Positions 6,670-11,917 of a DNA stretch of 12,152 nt are shown here, in pieces. Within the stretch, counting starts at the first letter, position 1. Each line of letters begins with the position of its first letter. The notes under the pieces are model-generated. The model ran no database searches. It saw only the letters and a list, made by a program, of their open reading frames with translations, and was not told the origin of the DNA. The position numbers were made by a program, and so were the translations under genes. The DNA is from Candidatus Pacearchaeota archaeon (GTDB taxonomy: Archaea; Nanobdellota; Nanobdellia; Pacearchaeales; GW2011-AR1). The DNA lies in NCBI GenBank assembly GCA_002687255.1, contig NYZR01000048.1:1-12152 (forward strand), written 5' to 3'.

Positions 6670-7032
6670 TTATTTTTCCATTGTGTGCGGATGTTTGCCT
6701 ATTTTCATCCGCCAGATAAAAATATCATGTTCCACATTGGCGTTAATACGCCTGTAATTGCCAAGGTGCCCGACAAGAAGATGACAGTTGATTCCATACT
6801 TTTTATTCTCGCATAATGTGGCCAGGTTATCACTTCTCAACTCCAAGTCGGGAATAAGGTAAAAAGGTACTACATGATGAACTTCTATCTTTTTTGTTGA
6901 GCCGCAGACAGAACATCTGGGGTTTTCCTTCAGAAATGCCTTACGCACCTTCCTCCACTTAGAAGAGCGTCTAGCGCCCTTTGGGGCCTTACCAGCAATC
7001 CTATCGGTTAATATTCCGACCAAACTTATCAT
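6670..7032 (-). CDS. HNH endonuclease
   Basis: This 120-residue protein is a stand-alone HNH nuclease that cuts DNA using one metal ion. Structural zinc ligands are C40-x2-C43 (RCSVCGS) and C74 with C83. The catalytic beta-beta-alpha motif is EVHHVVPF (H52, H53), N69 in SDNLATLC, and H84 or H89 in NCHLLVGHLGN. The basic N-terminus (RRSSKWRKVRKAFLKENP) would contact DNA. HNH proteins beside terminase genes are known to assist packaging-site cleavage in HK97-like phages (gp74), so this one may process genome ends; a free-standing homing nuclease is the alternative. The start ATG overlaps the upstream stop by four bases (ATGA). Confidence 0.88.
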   Translation of the reverse strand: MISLVGILTDRIAGKAPKGARRSSKWRKVRKAFLKENPRCSVCGSTKKIEVHHVVPFYLIPDLELRSDNLATLCENKKYGINCHLLVGHLGNYRRINANVEHDIFIWRMKIGKHPHTMEK

Positions 7033-7283
7033 TGAGAATCCATCTTCCTGACCATAAAGCCGCCTATATTCGTATATTCTTCATGTTTCCTTAATTGCAT
7101 TCCCGAAATTACTACTGGCCACTTCCACTCTTTTATACCGCACGCTTTCCTCAAATCTTCCCTTTCGTCTGGATCAAGGTACATAACGTTCGGATGCTTC
7201 CCGTGCCGCTTCGTATATTTAATCTTAAACTCGGCTATCTTGTATAAAATACTCTTTTTAGTCGGAGATAATGCTCTTATCAT
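7029..7283 (-). CDS. hypothetical protein, 84 residues
   Basis: I do not recognise this protein. It is basic in its N-terminal half (PTKKSILYKIAEFKIKYTKR), then has HPNVMYLDPDEREDLRKACG. That phrase resembles the "KxPNxIxLxPxxxxxL" lines found in many small phage proteins that may fold with the partner DNA or with nuclease genes. The ending is GGFMVRKMDSQ. The start ATG at 7281-7283 is fixed because a stop codon lies just upstream in frame; no strong ribosome site is visible. It overlaps the HNH gene by four bases, so the two are likely co-translated. Confidence 0.65.
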   Translation of the reverse strand: MIRALSPTKKSILYKIAEFKIKYTKRHGKHPNVMYLDPDEREDLRKACGIKEWKWPVVISGMQLRKHEEYTNIGGFMVRKMDSQ

Positions 7284-7356
7284 CTTTCAAACACTTTCAC
7301 CAAGGTTTCACCAGAAAAAACACCAGTTGTGTATCTTGATTTGTTAGCAATACCTA

Positions 7357-7497
7357 TTAAAATATTTTTTTCCTGTCCTTCGACTTGACGTTACGTATCC
7401 TGGCAGAAGCCTTGGCACTTGCCTTCGTCTTTCCGCGCCCTACCGCTTTACCCGTCTCTTTCTTAATAATCACCTTACCGCTGGTTATAAACGTCAT
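7357..7497 (-). CDS. 46-residue highly basic peptide
   Basis: This small gene lies in the gap between the papain-like gene and the 84-residue gene. It starts with an ATG at 7495-7497, just after the stop of the upstream gene (TGA-A-ATG), with a clear GGAGGG ribosome site nine bases ahead. The product reads MTFITSGKVIIKKETGKAVG, then a Lys/Arg/Ala/Ser-rich stretch (GRGKTKASAKASARIRNVKS) and ends in KDRKKIF. About a third of the residues are Lys or Arg, with only two acidic residues. A nucleic-acid-binding or DNA-condensing role is plausible from composition alone. Bases 7284-7356 downstream hold no further reading frame that I can support. Confidence 0.55.
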   Translation of the reverse strand: MTFITSGKVIIKKETGKAVGRGKTKASAKASARIRNVKSKDRKKIF

Positions 7498-7498
7498 T

Positions 7499-8089
7499 TC
7501 AGCCCTCCACTTCGATCGTTTCCGATAAATCCGCATTAATCAAATTTATATCTCCCCCAAAATCCGCAGGCGTAAATTCATTACTCGGCGTACCTTCCGT
7601 AAGCAAACCTAACCTCTGATATGCCTCCGCCACAAGCTCAGAACAGAAAAGACTACTCAAATCCTCTTCGTTCTTACCGAAAGGCCCGTCATAAGCCGAT
7701 TTCAGCAACTCCAATTTACTCCGTTCATACGGCCTACCCTTAACCTCCCGCCTGAACTCCATAAGCGCCATAGTATCCACCGCCTGATATTTATCAAAAT
7801 AATTGAGCCTGCGTATCCCAACCCTACCATCATAAACCTTCAACCTCTCACTTAAAGGCACTAACTGCACCCCCTGACGCGCTTCACCACTCTGAATATC
7901 CTTGATCTTACTCAAAGTAGTCGACTCCCATAAAAGAAGCATATTCCACTCAACAAGCCTTAATACCATCCCAATATGACTCCACTCCGACTTCGTAACC
8001 CACTTTATAAGACCACTTATCCTGCCCTTACCTGAAAATAATACTATATCCCCCGTATCCAAAGTATCCCTTATATCCTCATATTTCAT
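7499..8089 (-). CDS. permuted papain-fold hydrolase (C92 / YaeF-YiiX type)
   Basis: This 196-residue protein fits the circularly permuted NlpC/P60-like papain fold. The family hallmarks are visible in order. The N-terminal strand LDTGDIVLFSG (9-20) is followed by the His motif EWSHIGMVL (H38 as catalytic His), WES (E55 as possible third residue), and, near the C-terminus, the Cys motif SSLFCSELVAEAY (C149 as nucleophile). Members are amidases or peptidases acting on peptidoglycan, lipids or proteins. No signal peptide is present. In a phage packaging module it could be a lysis or entry enzyme, or a maturation protease or amidase; nothing here decides this. The ribosome site GAGGGG lies about seven bases before the ATG. 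Confidence 0.8.
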   Translation of the reverse strand: MKYEDIRDTLDTGDIVLFSGKGRISGLIKWVTKSEWSHIGMVLRLVEWNMLLLWESTTLSKIKDIQSGEARQGVQLVPLSERLKVYDGRVGIRRLNYFDKYQAVDTMALMEFRREVKGRPYERSKLELLKSAYDGPFGKNEEDLSSLFCSELVAEAYQRLGLLTEGTPSNEFTPADFGGDINLINADLSETIEVEG

Positions 8090-8119
8090 CTTTTGCCCCT
8101 CATAAGGAAATTAAAAAAA

Positions 8120-8335
8120 TTAGAGCGCGTAGGTACTTGGAGGGGGGGGGGAGCCGCCGATTCCTCCCCGCCCCCCAGGTTTGAAATTCGATTCATAATT
8201 CGGACCAGATTTGAAACCAGGCCCGCAGATCCTGCGCCCTGTTTTGTTTTCGGACCATCTGCCATTTAGATCAGCGCGGGGATCCTGGCGGACCCATTGC
8301 CCATATAGTTGCGGCCATAGCCTACACGGTCTCAT
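8120..8335 (-). CDS. possible small Gly/Pro/Arg-rich protein, start uncertain
   Basis: The gap of about 300 bases between the small terminase and the papain-like gene contains one open frame. From the ATG at 8333-8335 it gives 71 residues, beginning MRPCRLWPQLYGQWVRQDPR, continuing ADLNGRWSENKTGRRICG and FKSGPNYESNFKPGG, and ending in a polyproline run before STYAL. Residue composition in the middle (Asn, Tyr, Glu, Lys) looks coding rather than random. The frame extends upstream into the small terminase gene (open to 8491) without a better start, and no ribosome site is visible. The proline run comes from ten consecutive G on the plus strand (8142-8151). I do not recognise the product; it may also be non-coding. 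Confidence 0.35.
   Translation of the reverse strand: MRPCRLWPQLYGQWVRQDPRADLNGRWSENKTGRRICGPGFKSGPNYESNFKPGGRGGIGGSPPPPSTYAL
8142..8151. repeat. G10 homopolymer
   Basis: Ten consecutive G on the plus strand (C10 in the transcript). The surrounding 40 bases are also G/C-run rich (CCCCGCCCCCC at 8166-8176). Such tracts change length by slippage and are also where sequencing and assembly fail, so reading frames through it are uncertain. Confidence 0.9.
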
Positions 8336-8387
8336 AATAGCGCTTATGTTATGCCAGGGGAGATTTGAAGGAAAGCAGCGCTGGCCC

Positions 8388-8834
8388 CTATTGATCTTCA
8401 ACAGGCCCGCCGACAGCTTCGACCAGGCGCGGACCAGGGCCAACCGCGGCCATACGCTCAACAGCCAGGGCCAGGGCAGGGGATATATCAATGGTTTTTA
8501 TTACGTTAATATCAACCTTGTCACCCCAGGCCGCTCGGTGGATCTTAGACGCGCACCAGGTTAGAAACCTTTGCTGCACGTCGGCCAGCTTAGCGCCCTT
8601 GCTATCCGCAGTTAATACCAGGGAACGGGCGAGATCTACCAGGGCCTCCGAATGGGCAGCAGCAGCGCGTTCATATGCCGCGCCGAATTCGGGGAACTTT
8701 GAGCGCCAGGCATACACAGTAATCCGCGACGGCATCCCTGCAGCTTTCGTAATATCGGCCAGCGTCCGCCCTGCGCCGTATTCGCTCAAGATCCGATCCG
8801 CCAACCGCTTATTATATTTTGATGGTCTTCCCAT
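8388..8834 (-). CDS. terminase small subunit (Sf6-like)
   Basis: This 148-residue protein is the probable DNA-recognition subunit of the packaging terminase. It opens MGRPSKYNKRLADRILSEYG, then has a helix-turn-helix (RTLADITKAAGMPSRITVYAWR, residues 23-44), SKFPEFGAAYERA, and later TWCASKIHRAAWGDKVDIN (about 91-109). The GRPSKY start, the ITxxxGMPSxxTVxxW helix-turn-helix and the xxWxASKxxxxxxGDKV core are the marks of Sf6-type small terminases, and the length is close to Sf6 gp1 (140). The C-terminal 40 residues are Ala/Gly/Pro-rich and differ from typical members. Only a weak GGGAA lies ahead of the start. The unusual feature is distance: seven or more genes separate it from the large subunit. 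The 107 bases upstream (8835-8941) hold a short open frame without a standard start codon. Confidence 0.88.
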   Translation of the reverse strand: MGRPSKYNKRLADRILSEYGAGRTLADITKAAGMPSRITVYAWRSKFPEFGAAYERAAAAHSEALVDLARSLVLTADSKGAKLADVQQRFLTWCASKIHRAAWGDKVDINVIKTIDISPALALAVERMAAVGPGPRLVEAVGGPVEDQ

Positions 8835-8941
8835 TTTATATATATTCCCGCGTACCGTTAAGAAATCCGCGGCCGCTTTTATATCCTCCGCCTAATTCAG
8901 CCGCTTTTTTTATATCCTTTTTTTAGATCCCCTGCAGTATT

Positions 8942-9160
8942 TCAAAGCTTTATATTTAACGTAAGTATTATCCCCGAACCACCGCCCCGCCGCCCGCTAT
9001 TTACAAGCACGGAACAGCTCCGCACATACCATATATTTCCCGTTTTGTCAAATACTTTATTAATGGGCCAGGGGCCGCACCAGGTGCCCACCAGCGGCAC
9101 AGAAGACCGCGGGCCATATCTAACCAGGCATAAAAAAAGGCCGCCCGTATCCGAAGACAC
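8942..9160 (-). CDS. hypothetical protein, 72 residues
   Basis: I do not recognise this protein. It starts with a GTG at 9158-9160 with a possible AGG six bases upstream; the frame is open for only about fourteen codons further, back to a TGA, with no ATG. The central part (GTWCGPWPINKVFDKTGNIW, then YVRSCSVLV) has the Trp/Tyr/Cys pattern of a small folded domain, and the Gly/Arg-rich stretch SGRRGGGSG follows before a beta-like ending (IILTLNIKL). A competing 38-residue frame (ATG at 9117) overlaps it; the longer frame has the more protein-like residue pattern. It lies 36 bases after the zinc-ribbon gene. Confidence 0.45.
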   Translation of the reverse strand: MSSDTGGLFLCLVRYGPRSSVPLVGTWCGPWPINKVFDKTGNIWYVRSCSVLVNSGRRGGGSGIILTLNIKL

Positions 9161-9196
9161 AAGCAGCCTAATTATCTTTGAACAGCGCGGGCCCCG

Positions 9197-9388
9197 TCAG
9201 CCAGGACCAGGTTTAGCCGCCCCCCTTTCTTCGTATCGCTCCGCAGCACAGCGGACACAATACGCCAGGCCCTGGATGTAAACTTTAGTTTTATCATTTA
9301 CAACGGAAAGACAATCTGGGCAATGTAACCACACACGCGCGCCCCCCAGCGTAACACTTTCAACCCTGCCCGTTTGAAATTTTAACAT
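9197..9388 (-). CDS. zinc-ribbon protein, 63 residues
   Basis: This small protein has two CxxC knuckles: C23-P-D-C26 (WLHCPDCLSVV) and C44-V-R-C47 (GLAYCVRCAAERY), 17 residues apart, the spacing of a classic zinc ribbon. The N-terminal part (LKFQTGRVESVTLGGARVW) looks like beta strands leading into the first knuckle. Such ribbons bind nucleic acid or mediate protein contacts. The ATG has a strong ribosome site (AGGGGG, 6-7 bases ahead). The C-terminus is a short Gly/Pro tail. It sits 24 bases downstream of the GP88-family gene and is probably in the same transcript. The exact target is unknown. Confidence 0.72.
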   Translation of the reverse strand: MLKFQTGRVESVTLGGARVWLHCPDCLSVVNDKTKVYIQGLAYCVRCAAERYEERGAAKPGPG

Positions 9389-9412
9389 AATTAAACCCCC
9401 TATTAATAGATT

Positions 9413-9988
9413 TTAGATCCGCTTTAATGCGATACGCTTACTATTTAATGCCACAAGATCCGACACGGACCCGTCAGCATATCCCGCAGGGATCCGATCC
9501 GCACCGCGCGGCAATACTATGGAATGGACCCGCCGCCGATCAACGGGCCAGCGCCCGCCAACTGATTCAATGACGCGGTAATTGTGCAAAGACCGCAGCG
9601 GATCCAGATCCAGACCGCCCGCGCTTTTACTATACGAATAGAAAAAGACACGGGGCACGGCCTGCGCGATACGGGCCCAGGCCTGCACGTAATCTTGATC
9701 AAAATAATCGCCGCTATCATGGACCCTAAGCCGCTTGATAACGCGCCGCGCCTGCAGCTCATATATGCATATATCAGCGAACCAGGGCGAGCGGGCCAGC
9801 TCTAAATTTCGCTTATGAGCGCCGATACAACGCGGGCCCCTAAACTTGTAAATTTTCTTAAACATACAGAATTTTAAGCACGCCCCCGCACCTATACAAG
9901 TGCCGCCCTGGTCAACCAGGCCCGCAGGTAATGACCACTTAAAGATCCCATCCTTTTTTAATTTCTTATTTGAATAAAATAGATTCAT
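9413..9988 (-). CDS. GP88-family protein (phage/plasmid Cys-cluster protein)
   Basis: This protein of about 191 residues matches the gene product 88 family known from mycobacteriophages and many metagenomic phages and plasmids. Visible marks, numbered from the chosen start, are NKKLKKDGIFKWSLPAG (7-23), a Cys cluster C31-x5-C37-x3-C41 with C54 (TCIGAGACLKFC, then PRCIGAHKRN), RVHDSGDYFDQDYVQAW (88-104), and FFYSYSKS (115-122). It then has an SVGGRW segment. The layout of clustered cysteines, the HDSGDF motif and the YSKS-like motif recalls metal- or cluster-binding enzymes, but no activity is established. The frame opens further upstream to an ATG at 10055-10057 that overlaps the DUF932 gene by 11 bases; I prefer 9988 because GGGGGGCGCGA precedes it and family members begin at about this point. 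No truncation is seen. Confidence 0.85.
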   Translation of the reverse strand: MNLFYSNKKLKKDGIFKWSLPAGLVDQGGTCIGAGACLKFCMFKKIYKFRGPRCIGAHKRNLELARSPWFADICIYELQARRVIKRLRVHDSGDYFDQDYVQAWARIAQAVPRVFFYSYSKSAGGLDLDPLRSLHNYRVIESVGGRWPVDRRRVHSIVLPRGADRIPAGYADGSVSDLVALNSKRIALKRI

Positions 9989-10046
9989 TCGCGCCCCCCA
10001 AGAAAACGGCCGACGGATCCACACGGACCCGCCAGCCAGGTTAAAA

Positions 10047-11165
10047 TTATAAAACATCCATTGCAGCTTTTTGAAGATCCAAGCTCACATCCGCCGCCAG
10101 GCCCGACCCATTAGCAATATAAGAAATAGCATTAGACAAACGCCACTTGCTAGCTTCGGGCGGCAGGATCTCAACAGGCAAGGCCCCCTCGTATGCCGTC
10201 TTGATACTTTCGGCGATGTCTTTACGGATCCCCTTTGACCTAAGCTTCCTAACCTCGTCGGAAATATTGACCCCGCCCGCTTGCGCTGCCTCGTGGATCC
10301 GATCACGTAACGCCGCTTGCATTTTGACGCTAGATTCTACCGCGTCAGCAACGGCCGATGCTGTTGCCGAATTATCAAGCTCATGCGTCTTATTGCTTAA
10401 TGTTACCAGGTCGTCAGTACTTTCAAACCTGCGGCCAACGTGCACGGACCGCATAACATCCAACCCCATACACAAATTCAAGCAGGTGATCCGCAGCGCA
10501 TTCATCGGGAGGACCAGCGCCGAGGACCCATAATCCGAAGTCGTTATTGAAAGGCCCATTAATATAAATTCATCGGGCCGCGGCTGGAACACTTCGGGCA
10601 GCACAAAACTTAGCGTATAACGGTAATCCGTTACGCGCCCCGTGTATGGAACGTAGCCCGCGGCAACGGCGGCCGAGATGAACCCTTCGTAAATCGGGGC
10701 CGCATCCATTCGCCGATATGCAGGCGATAAAACCCCGCGCGCCGTATCGTCTACAATGCGCAATAAAAGGCCGTCTTTGCAGGTCCTGCCCAACATCGTA
10801 TTTAAATTATCAAGTAGTAATTCATCTTCGCCCAGGCCTAACAGTTTATCAGCATACGCGACGGGCAACCCCGCACGGGCCAACAGCTGCCCGCGAGAAA
10901 ACCCCGAAAACCCCAGATCTTCCATTGATGGGAGATGCGCGCGGATCTCCCGCCCGCTTCCATTCTCACCATCGACAACGCGGAACCCCAACGCGCCAGG
11001 CTTAACCACAACATCTTGCCGCTTGTGGAATTCCTCTTCAATTTCGCGCAGCACTTGCGGAACTCGGACGCGGCCGCGGTCGATTATTCCCTGCAGCTTT
11101 TCGGCCCTGGGATCGGGATTAGATCGGCCCAGGGGAGACAAATTATTATAAGAATTACTAACCAT
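10047..11165 (-). CDS. DUF932 phage/plasmid protein
   Basis: This 372-residue protein fits the DUF932 (phage/plasmid-like, YfjQ-related) family. Visible family segments are PSMEDLGFSGFSRGQLLARA (about 80-99), then DDELLLDN-like LLLDNLNTMLG, LLLRIVDDTARGVLSPAYRRMDAAPI (about 134-159), YTLSFVLPEVF, IMGLSITTSDYGSSALVL (about 203-220), RITCLNLCMG and a C-terminal helical region. The middle IVDDTARGVLSPAYR matches the family's RAxLSDxYxxxD core. Function is unknown; members are found next to recombination, anti-restriction and DNA-processing genes on mobile elements, which suggests a DNA-metabolism role. The ATG has AAGGGG seven bases upstream. Stop is followed by the GP88-family gene in a probable operon. 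Full length, no signs of decay. Confidence 0.87.
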   Translation of the reverse strand: MVSNSYNNLSPLGRSNPDPRAEKLQGIIDRGRVRVPQVLREIEEEFHKRQDVVVKPGALGFRVVDGENGSGREIRAHLPSMEDLGFSGFSRGQLLARAGLPVAYADKLLGLGEDELLLDNLNTMLGRTCKDGLLLRIVDDTARGVLSPAYRRMDAAPIYEGFISAAVAAGYVPYTGRVTDYRYTLSFVLPEVFQPRPDEFILMGLSITTSDYGSSALVLPMNALRITCLNLCMGLDVMRSVHVGRRFESTDDLVTLSNKTHELDNSATASAVADAVESSVKMQAALRDRIHEAAQAGGVNISDEVRKLRSKGIRKDIAESIKTAYEGALPVEILPPEASKWRLSNAISYIANGSGLAADVSLDLQKAAMDVL

Positions 11166-11203
11166 TTTAAAACCCCTTAAAAAATTAGTTGATAAAATAA
11201 GAT

Positions 11204-11548
11204 TTATACATTTACTTTCAAGCTTGTCTTTTCGCTTTCGTCGCTGATATCTTCAACATCCGCGCGGGCCATATAATCGGCCGCCCTGGTCCGCGATACG
11301 GTGCAGCAGGCCAGGAAATCGGCGAGCTTTACGCGCTTCATAAAATCCGCTGGGCGGATCTTATACAACTTGCTAACAACTTTCCTAACTTCGTGCCCGT
11401 CATGCCCTGGCAACACGTCAGCAGCGCCGACCCGCTCGAATTCATCCAGGACCCGCGCGCGCTGTTCTTTCTCGATCGCTTTTAATTTATCGATACGCCC
11501 GCGGAGCTTGCAATAATCACTAATTAAATTTCTATTGATCCGTTTCAT
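11204..11548 (-). CDS. hypothetical protein, 114 residues, coiled-coil-like
   Basis: I do not recognise this protein. The N-terminal 40 residues (LISDYCKLRGRIDKLKAIEK, then EQRARVLDEFER) read as a charged coiled coil. A middle linker (GAADVLPGHDGHEVRKVV) follows, and then VSKLYKIRPADFMKRVKLADF and a stretch SRTRAADYMARADVEDISDE. Small phage proteins with this coiled coil and a following ExRxVxKxxKIxPxxFxxxV segment often accompany DUF932 and similar genes, but no function is known to me. A very strong ribosome site (GAGGAGGGATTAT) precedes the ATG. The gap to DUF932 is 38 bases. Confidence 0.7.
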   Translation of the reverse strand: MKRINRNLISDYCKLRGRIDKLKAIEKEQRARVLDEFERVGAADVLPGHDGHEVRKVVSKLYKIRPADFMKRVKLADFLACCTVSRTRAADYMARADVEDISDESEKTSLKVNV

Positions 11549-11560
11549 ATAATCCCTCCT

Positions 11561-11761
11561 CTACTGATTAACAAATTTAATTGAAGAGTCATTAACCCAA
11601 CAGCTCCCAGATCCCGCGCCATCTTTCGGGCGGATCTGGAAACGGACGCGCCCATAGTCCGAAGGCTTTACGTCGATTACTACGATCTCAAATGAGATCC
11701 CGCTTTGAAGGCGATAAAACGCCGCCTTATTTATATACCCGACAAAATCACTAACCTTCAT
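11561..11761 (-). CDS. hypothetical protein, 66 residues
   Basis: I do not recognise this protein. It begins MKVSDFVGYINKAAFYRLQS and has the beta-rich core FEIVVIDVKPSDYGRVRFQIRP, followed by a Gly/Ser turn (GAGSGSCWVN) and SSIKFVNQ. The pattern of short strands with Trp and Val at the end suggests a small OB- or SH3-like barrel, which is only an impression. The ribosome site GGAAGGGGG is strong. The start overlaps the stop of the upstream 40-residue frame (ATGA), and the next gene follows after 12 bases. Confidence 0.65.
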   Translation of the reverse strand: MKVSDFVGYINKAAFYRLQSGISFEIVVIDVKPSDYGRVRFQIRPKDGAGSGSCWVNDSSIKFVNQ

Positions 11762-11880
11762 ACATCCCCCTTCCTATAAAAGAATGAAAAAAACGTAAAC
11801 AATGAACACAATAACAAATAGTTTATATCCCATCCGCACCCCTTTCTTCTAATAACGCTATAAATGTAAAAAGTAACCAT
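11758..11880 (-). CDS. 40-residue hydrophobic peptide (overlapping micro-frame present)
   Basis: From the ATG at 11878-11880 (preceded by AGGGGGGGGCGGGG) this frame encodes MVTFYIYSVIRRKGCGWDIN, then a hydrophobic segment YLLLCSLFTFFSFFY and a charged end RKGDV. A TTG start at 11946 would extend it, but overlaps the next gene upstream. Its stop overlaps the next start by an ATGA junction, favouring translation. Within it, in another frame, a 19-residue frame (11774-11833) encodes GYKLFVIVFIVYVFFILL after its Met and has its own ribosome site AAAGGGG. Either one or both could be real membrane peptides; I cannot decide. Confidence 0.4.
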   Translation of the reverse strand: MVTFYIYSVIRRKGCGWDINYLLLCSLFTFFSFFYRKGDV

Positions 11881-11917
11881 CCCCGCCCCCCCCTGGGGAG
11901 CGGAGTGGACACTCTCG

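Larger units (their letters stand above)
8120..11880. other. compositional island with frequent GATC, CCWGG and GGCC words
   Basis: By eye I count roughly 35-40 GATC sites in about 3.6 kb here against about 26 in the 8.1 kb to the left, roughly a threefold difference in density. CCAGG on the plus strand shows a similar or stronger contrast, and GGATCC occurs about six times here against about once to the left. The genes inside (small terminase, DUF932, GP88 and small ones) are shifted towards G/C-ended Arg and Gly codons. G/C runs lie near both ends (8142-8151 and 11885-11893). The counts are manual and approximate. Horizontal acquisition or phage mosaicism is the simplest reading. Confidence 0.55.

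Noticed and set aside
8387..8491. Upstream extension of the 8120-8335 frame into the small terminase gene
   Set aside because: It overlaps a confident gene in another frame and gains no ribosome site.
8839..8917. Short minus-strand frame ending one base before the small terminase start (TAA-A-ATG)
   Set aside because: It has at most about 26 codons and no ATG, GTG or TTG start.
9045..9281. Plus-strand frame of 78 codons
   Set aside because: Antisense to the zinc-ribbon gene and the 72-residue gene; no start signal.
10147..11180. Several plus-strand frames over the DUF932 gene
   Set aside because: They are shadows of the GC-biased codons of DUF932; residue composition is Ser/Arg/Pro-heavy and not protein-like.
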